DNA from: CAZMCH01 sp964564735
GTDB taxonomy: Bacteria > Poribacteria > DTPJ01
Direction: 5' to 3'
Assembly (NCBI GenBank): GCA_964564735.1
Contig: CAZMCH010000024.1
Span: forward strand, 1-45,891
Length of the DNA stretch: 45,891 bases
Position numbers and translations under genes: made by a program. This document shows, piece by piece, positions 42,533 to 45,891 of this stretch (within the stretch, counting starts at the first letter, position 1; each line of letters starts with the position of its first letter). The notes under the pieces are model-generated. The model saw only the letters and a program-made list of their open reading frames with translations. It had not been told where the DNA came from and did no database searches.

Positions 42533-43537
42533 ATGAACAGCTACGAAAGATATATGGCGGTTATAAACGGAGAAAAGGCGGATATACTACCTCGATTGCC
42601 GATATTAATGGCATTTGCGGCAGATTATATCGGATCAAATTATGGCACATTTGCATCTGATTATCATGTCTTGGTCGAAGCAAATCTTAAATGTATAAAA
42701 GACTTTGATTTTGATCAACTAAGTGCAATATCCGATCCGTATAGGGAAACTCAGGGATTCGGTGCGGAAATTATTTTTCCAAGAGATGAAGTTCCAAGAT
42801 GCGTTAAACATCCTCTTGACGAAAATAAGGACCTAAAAGTGCTTAAAAAGCCCGATCCATATTCATCTAAAAGAATGCTTGATAGAATAAATGCAATTAG
42901 GGAATTTAAGAAAATCGCATATAAACAATACTCAATTATGGGCTGGATTGAAGGACCTGCTGCAGAATCTGCAGATTTGCGAGGCGTTACAAATTTCCTT
43001 ATGGATTTGGCTATATATCAAGACTTTACCATTGAACTCATGGATATATGCGTTAAGGCATGTATTGAATTTGGAATTGCTCAGATAGAATCAGGTGCAG
43101 ATACAATTGGCATGGGAGATGCTATTGCAAGCCAAGTTTCACCAAAAACCTATGAGGAATTTATCTTCCCACGTGAAAAGCAAATGGTTGACGCAATCCA
43201 CAATGCTGGTGGATTCGTCAGGCTTCATATCTGCGGAAACACAACACATCTGCTTCCATTTTTTGCTAAACTAGACGCAGACATAATCGATCTTGATTGG
43301 CAGGTTGACATGAAGAAAGCCAGAGATATAATCGGCAAGAACACTGTCCTTGTTGGTAATCTCGATCCTGTTAATGCAGTTATGAAATCAACTCCTGAAC
43401 AAATTATAAAAAATATTCGACAAATTTATGATGATGTCGGTAATCCATATATGGTCGGTGCTGGCTGTGAAATACCACAGGGAACGCCTTATGAGAATCT
43501 AAAGGCTCTTTGTAGTGCTGTTACATATCTACAATAA
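42533..43537 (+). CDS. MtaA-like URO-D-family methyltransferase
   Basis: Protein of 334 residues. It carries the zinc-site pattern of methylcobamide methyltransferases: His232-x-Cys234 in RLHICGN and Cys312 in GAGCEIPQGTPYENL, the features that tell MtaA and MtbA from true HemE. In methanogens MtaA moves a methyl group from a corrinoid protein to coenzyme M. Here no corrinoid protein gene is seen. I start at the ATG at 42533 behind AAGGGA. The frame opens at 42485, but those codons lie in the hairpin region. Confidence 0.82.
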   Translation: MNSYERYMAVINGEKADILPRLPILMAFAADYIGSNYGTFASDYHVLVEANLKCIKDFDFDQLSAISDPYRETQGFGAEIIFPRDEVPRCVKHPLDENKDLKVLKKPDPYSSKRMLDRINAIREFKKIAYKQYSIMGWIEGPAAESADLRGVTNFLMDLAIYQDFTIELMDICVKACIEFGIAQIESGADTIGMGDAIASQVSPKTYEEFIFPREKQMVDAIHNAGGFVRLHICGNTTHLLPFFAKLDADIIDLDWQVDMKKARDIIGKNTVLVGNLDPVNAVMKSTPEQIIKNIRQIYDDVGNPYMVGAGCEIPQGTPYENLKALCSAVTYLQ

Positions 43538-43568
43538 TGTATCTTAATTTAATTAGGAGGTAAAACAA

Positions 43569-44366
43569 ATGGCTAAAGCATTCAAAACTATTGTGACACC
43601 AATTTTTGCATTATTTCTTGCATCTCTGTTTTTTACTCCTTCTGTATTCGCAATTGCCAAAGTGGAAGGGCTGGTGCTGTATTTATCATTTGATGATGAC
43701 GATAAGGTTATCAAAGACCTATCAGGAAACGGGCATGATGGCGAAAATCATGGAGCTAAGTCAGTTGAAGGAAAATTTGGCAAGGCTTTAGAATTCAATG
43801 GACTTACTACATGGGTTACTGTTCCTGATACTCCTGATCTAAATTTTAAGGCGAAAGAGTCATTTACCGCAATGGTTTGGGCTAATATTGTAGGCGCTCC
43901 ATCTGGACAGGGTAATCTACTCGCAAAATATGCTGTCGGTGCAGGAACAACGCCTTTTTATGGGATGTTCCATAATGCCAATAATAAAGTTCATGCCTAT
44001 ATTCGTGACAGTGCTAGCAAGCTGGTTGAGCCATGGTCAAAAGATGTCATAAATGACAATCAATGGCATCATATAGCATTAGTTAGAGATACTGCAAAAG
44101 GAAAGGTAATACTATATGTTGATGGTAACCAAGATTTCGAAGGTGATGATGTAACGGATGACCTTACAAATAATTTTCCTGTTGCAATTGGTAGGCATAC
44201 TGGCGAATTCCTTGTTGGTATTGTTGATGAGGCGATGATCTTTCGTCGCGCATTAGATCAGGCAGAAATTAAGAGAGCCATGAATCCAAAAGACATTCTC
44301 GCTGTTACCAAAAATGATAAATTTACATCAAAATGGGGTGAAATTAAAAGCATATTGGAACAATAA
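43569..44366 (+). CDS. Secreted LamG/concanavalin-like protein
   Basis: Protein of 265 residues. A signal peptide (about 1-28, cleaved near SVFA) is followed by one LamG-type jelly-roll domain (about 33-235): LVLYLSFDDDDKVIKDLSGN, then GKFGKALEFNG, FTAMVWANI, WHHIALVRDTAKGKVILYVDG and GIVDEAMIFRRALDQAEI. Such domains bind glycans or other ligands outside the cell. A 30-residue tail ends in a charged helix. GGAGGT precedes the ATG. It is the kind of LamG gene frequent in Poribacteria and planctomycetes. Confidence 0.9.
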   Translation: MAKAFKTIVTPIFALFLASLFFTPSVFAIAKVEGLVLYLSFDDDDKVIKDLSGNGHDGENHGAKSVEGKFGKALEFNGLTTWVTVPDTPDLNFKAKESFTAMVWANIVGAPSGQGNLLAKYAVGAGTTPFYGMFHNANNKVHAYIRDSASKLVEPWSKDVINDNQWHHIALVRDTAKGKVILYVDGNQDFEGDDVTDDLTNNFPVAIGRHTGEFLVGIVDEAMIFRRALDQAEIKRAMNPKDILAVTKNDKFTSKWGEIKSILEQ

Positions 44367-44369
44367 AAT

Positions 44370-45368
44370 ATGAATAAAAGCAAAAAAATAGAGCGCAGAG
44401 AATTTATAAAGGATATATCGCTTATCGGTCTGGGATTAACATTTGGAACATCATTGATTCCACAAAAGGCATTTGCGCAGAATAAAAGCAGGATTGTGGT
44501 TGCGACTCACGATGATGTTGTAAAGGGAATAATAATAGACCGTGAAATAGCAAAGCAATTAGTTAATGCAGGTATAATGCAATATACTGGTCAAAACACT
44601 GTTGCAGAGGCATGGGTAAAAGTATTGCCTTCATTATCTTCAAACGATATTGTAACCATAAAGATAAACTGCATAAATAGCTCATTGCCATCACATCCAG
44701 AGGTTATTGACGCAATAACAACAGGATTAATATCTGCAGGCGTTAGAGATAATAACATAATAATTTGGGACAGAACAAACCATGAGATTTTGCGCGCTGG
44801 ATATATCCATAATGCAGGTAAAGTTGGTGTTAGATATTTCGGTTCAGATGAGAGAGGCTGGGGATATGATAAACAAATAAAAGTTGGTGATAAGAATGTC
44901 AGATTATCAAGGCTGATAAGCGAATCTACACATATAATAAACGTTCCAGTTTTAAAAGATCATGGCATAGTAGGGGTTACATTAAGTATGAAGAATCATT
45001 ACGGCTCAATTGATAATCCCGGTATACTCCATGATAACGGTTGTGATCCTTATGTTGCAGAACTAAACAATATCCAAGAAATAAAAGAAAAAACTCGATT
45101 GATTATTCTTGATGGTCTTTTGGGAATATATGTCGGTGGTCCCGGTGGAAAGCCGCAGTTTGCATATAAAAGCGTTCTTATTGCTCAGGATCCAGTAGCT
45201 ATGGATTATAATGGTTGGAAAATCATAGAAACTGAAAGAAAAAAGCATAATTTGGAATTAACTCAGCCATCTTATATAAAGACATCTGCCAATTTAGGTC
45301 TTGGGACAAATGATCCAGATAACATCATCATTGAAAATATTAATCTCAGAAAACATTATACAGCATAA
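44370..45368 (+). CDS. DUF362-family protein with Tat-like signal
   Basis: Protein of 332 residues. The N terminus has Arg9-Arg10-x-Phe12-Ile-Lys14, the twin-arginine motif, a short hydrophobic stretch (16-30) and a cleavage-like AFA after which the mature protein starts near 37. The rest follows the DUF362 family: SNDIVTIKINCINSSLPSHP, IINVPVLKDHGIVGVTLSMK, RLIILDGLLG and VLIAQDPVAMDYNGWKII. Many DUF362 proteins also carry ferredoxin domains, but none is seen here. Start 3 bases after the LamG stop, so one transcript. Function unknown. Confidence 0.83.
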   Translation: MNKSKKIERREFIKDISLIGLGLTFGTSLIPQKAFAQNKSRIVVATHDDVVKGIIIDREIAKQLVNAGIMQYTGQNTVAEAWVKVLPSLSSNDIVTIKINCINSSLPSHPEVIDAITTGLISAGVRDNNIIIWDRTNHEILRAGYIHNAGKVGVRYFGSDERGWGYDKQIKVGDKNVRLSRLISESTHIINVPVLKDHGIVGVTLSMKNHYGSIDNPGILHDNGCDPYVAELNNIQEIKEKTRLIILDGLLGIYVGGPGGKPQFAYKSVLIAQDPVAMDYNGWKIIETERKKHNLELTQPSYIKTSANLGLGTNDPDNIIIENINLRKHYTA

Positions 45369-45371
45369 AAT

Positions 45372-45891
45372 ATGAACAATAAGACAACAAATCGTATAAG
45401 ATGGAGGGTTATAATATTAGGGCTTTTACTTACAATTCCTTATGGCTATTTTTCAATACAAACGCCAACCCCAAGCACCGTTTCTCTTGTTTATCCAGTT
45501 GTAATGATCCTCACCTTACTTGTATTACTGAATATTGCATTAAAAAAATGGATAAATACGCTATCATTCTCTCAGGGTGAATTATTGACTTTGTATACGA
45601 TGCTATCAATCGCTATCGGGATCGGTGGGCATGATGTTATGCAGGTGCTTGCACCTATATTGGGACATGCTTTTTGGTTTGCAACGCCTGAAAATGAATG
45701 GTCATCATTATTCTTTGGATACCTTCCTAGATGGCTTGTTGTCGATAATATAAAGGTGCTTACAGGGCTTTATGAAGGTGATTCCAGTATATATAAGCTG
45801 GAATATATAAAAGTTTGGCTCAAACCGATATTTTGGTGGTCAATGTTCCTATTTGCTCTATTTATGATTATGATGGGAATAAATACCATTA
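45372..45891 (+). CDS. Membrane protein, DUF6785-like, cut by the window edge
   Basis: The ATG at 45372 opens a frame of 173 complete codons that is still open at the last base. It has at least four membrane helices: about 13-30, 40-58, 70-92 and 155-173. The motif QTPTPSTVSLVYPVVMI and the SIAIGIGGHDVMQVLAP segment look like the DUF6785/DUF6784 integral-membrane proteins that are frequent in Poribacteria and Planctomycetes. It follows DUF362 by three bases, part of the same operon. Missing C-terminal part prevents a firm assignment. Confidence 0.6.
   Translation, partial: MNNKTTNRIRWRVIILGLLLTIPYGYFSIQTPTPSTVSLVYPVVMILTLLVLLNIALKKWINTLSFSQGELLTLYTMLSIAIGIGGHDVMQVLAPILGHAFWFATPENEWSSLFFGYLPRWLVVDNIKVLTGLYEGDSSIYKLEYIKVWLKPIFWWSMFLFALFMIMMGINTI

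Overview
This AT-rich bacterial window has Gram-negative envelope traits: a lipoprotein, a SPOR domain, a Tat-like signal and signal-peptide proteins. One clue hints at the lineage. A remnant at 20513-20809 encodes a FlgD-like C-terminal sorting domain (YPNPANPEVWIPYQLA ... YWDGRNE ... SGVYFYN ... ATRKIVILK) of a style I associate with Candidatus Poribacteria. The mix of URO-D-family, ThuA, LamG, DUF362 and DUF6785-like genes fits the same group. This placement is inference from recalled family patterns, not a computed phylogeny.

Layout. 1-2.5 kb: two URO-D-family genes in a minus-strand operon with a good sigma70-type promoter. 2.7-9.5 kb: a plus-strand chemotaxis operon cheA-cheW-cheR-cheD-cheY-cheX/C-cheB-(catalytic-only cheR), headed by a sequence resembling a sigma28/sigmaD motility promoter. 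No receptor or flagellar gene is present. 9.5-17.9 kb: a minus-strand pair made of a lipoprotein and a 2481-residue surface protein with about 37 degenerate EF-hand-like repeats. 18-26.4 kb: two bifunctional penicillin-binding proteins (one with a C-terminal SPOR domain), RqcH, and the decayed sorting-domain remnant. 26.5-28.5 kb: a MATE exporter, an IS3-like transposase remnant, tRNA-Phe and tRNA-Thr. 28.6-32.9 kb: an ECF sigma factor, its zinc-finger anti-sigma factor, a CpxP-like protein and an ABC exporter pair, closed by a bidirectional terminator. 33.0-34.5 kb: an encapsulin operon with a bacterioferritin-like cargo carrying a C-terminal targeting peptide, the shell protein and a one-cluster ferredoxin. 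34.6-40.6 kb: a small membrane protein, a 74-residue possible histone-fold protein, dihydrolipoyl dehydrogenase, a divergent URO-D-like protein, a cupin, a 24-codon stump of an FAD oxidoreductase, a radical SAM protein and a possible outer-membrane protein. 40.9 kb to the end: a plus-strand run of mannonate dehydratase-like, ThuA, MtaA-like URO-D, LamG, DUF362 and a DUF6785-like membrane protein cut by the window edge.

How the genes work together. The che genes form a nearly complete adaptation circuit: kinase, coupling protein, methyltransferase, methylesterase, deamidase, regulator and phosphatase. The encapsulin operon should make an iron-storage compartment whose ferredoxin may supply electrons for iron release. 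The ECF module looks like an envelope-stress circuit. The last block looks like carbohydrate or methylated-compound catabolism coupled to carbohydrate binding.

The strongest candidates for something undescribed are the giant repeat protein with its lipoprotein partner and the cargo-shell-ferredoxin operon. I saw no CRISPR array, rRNA gene or intact mobile element.
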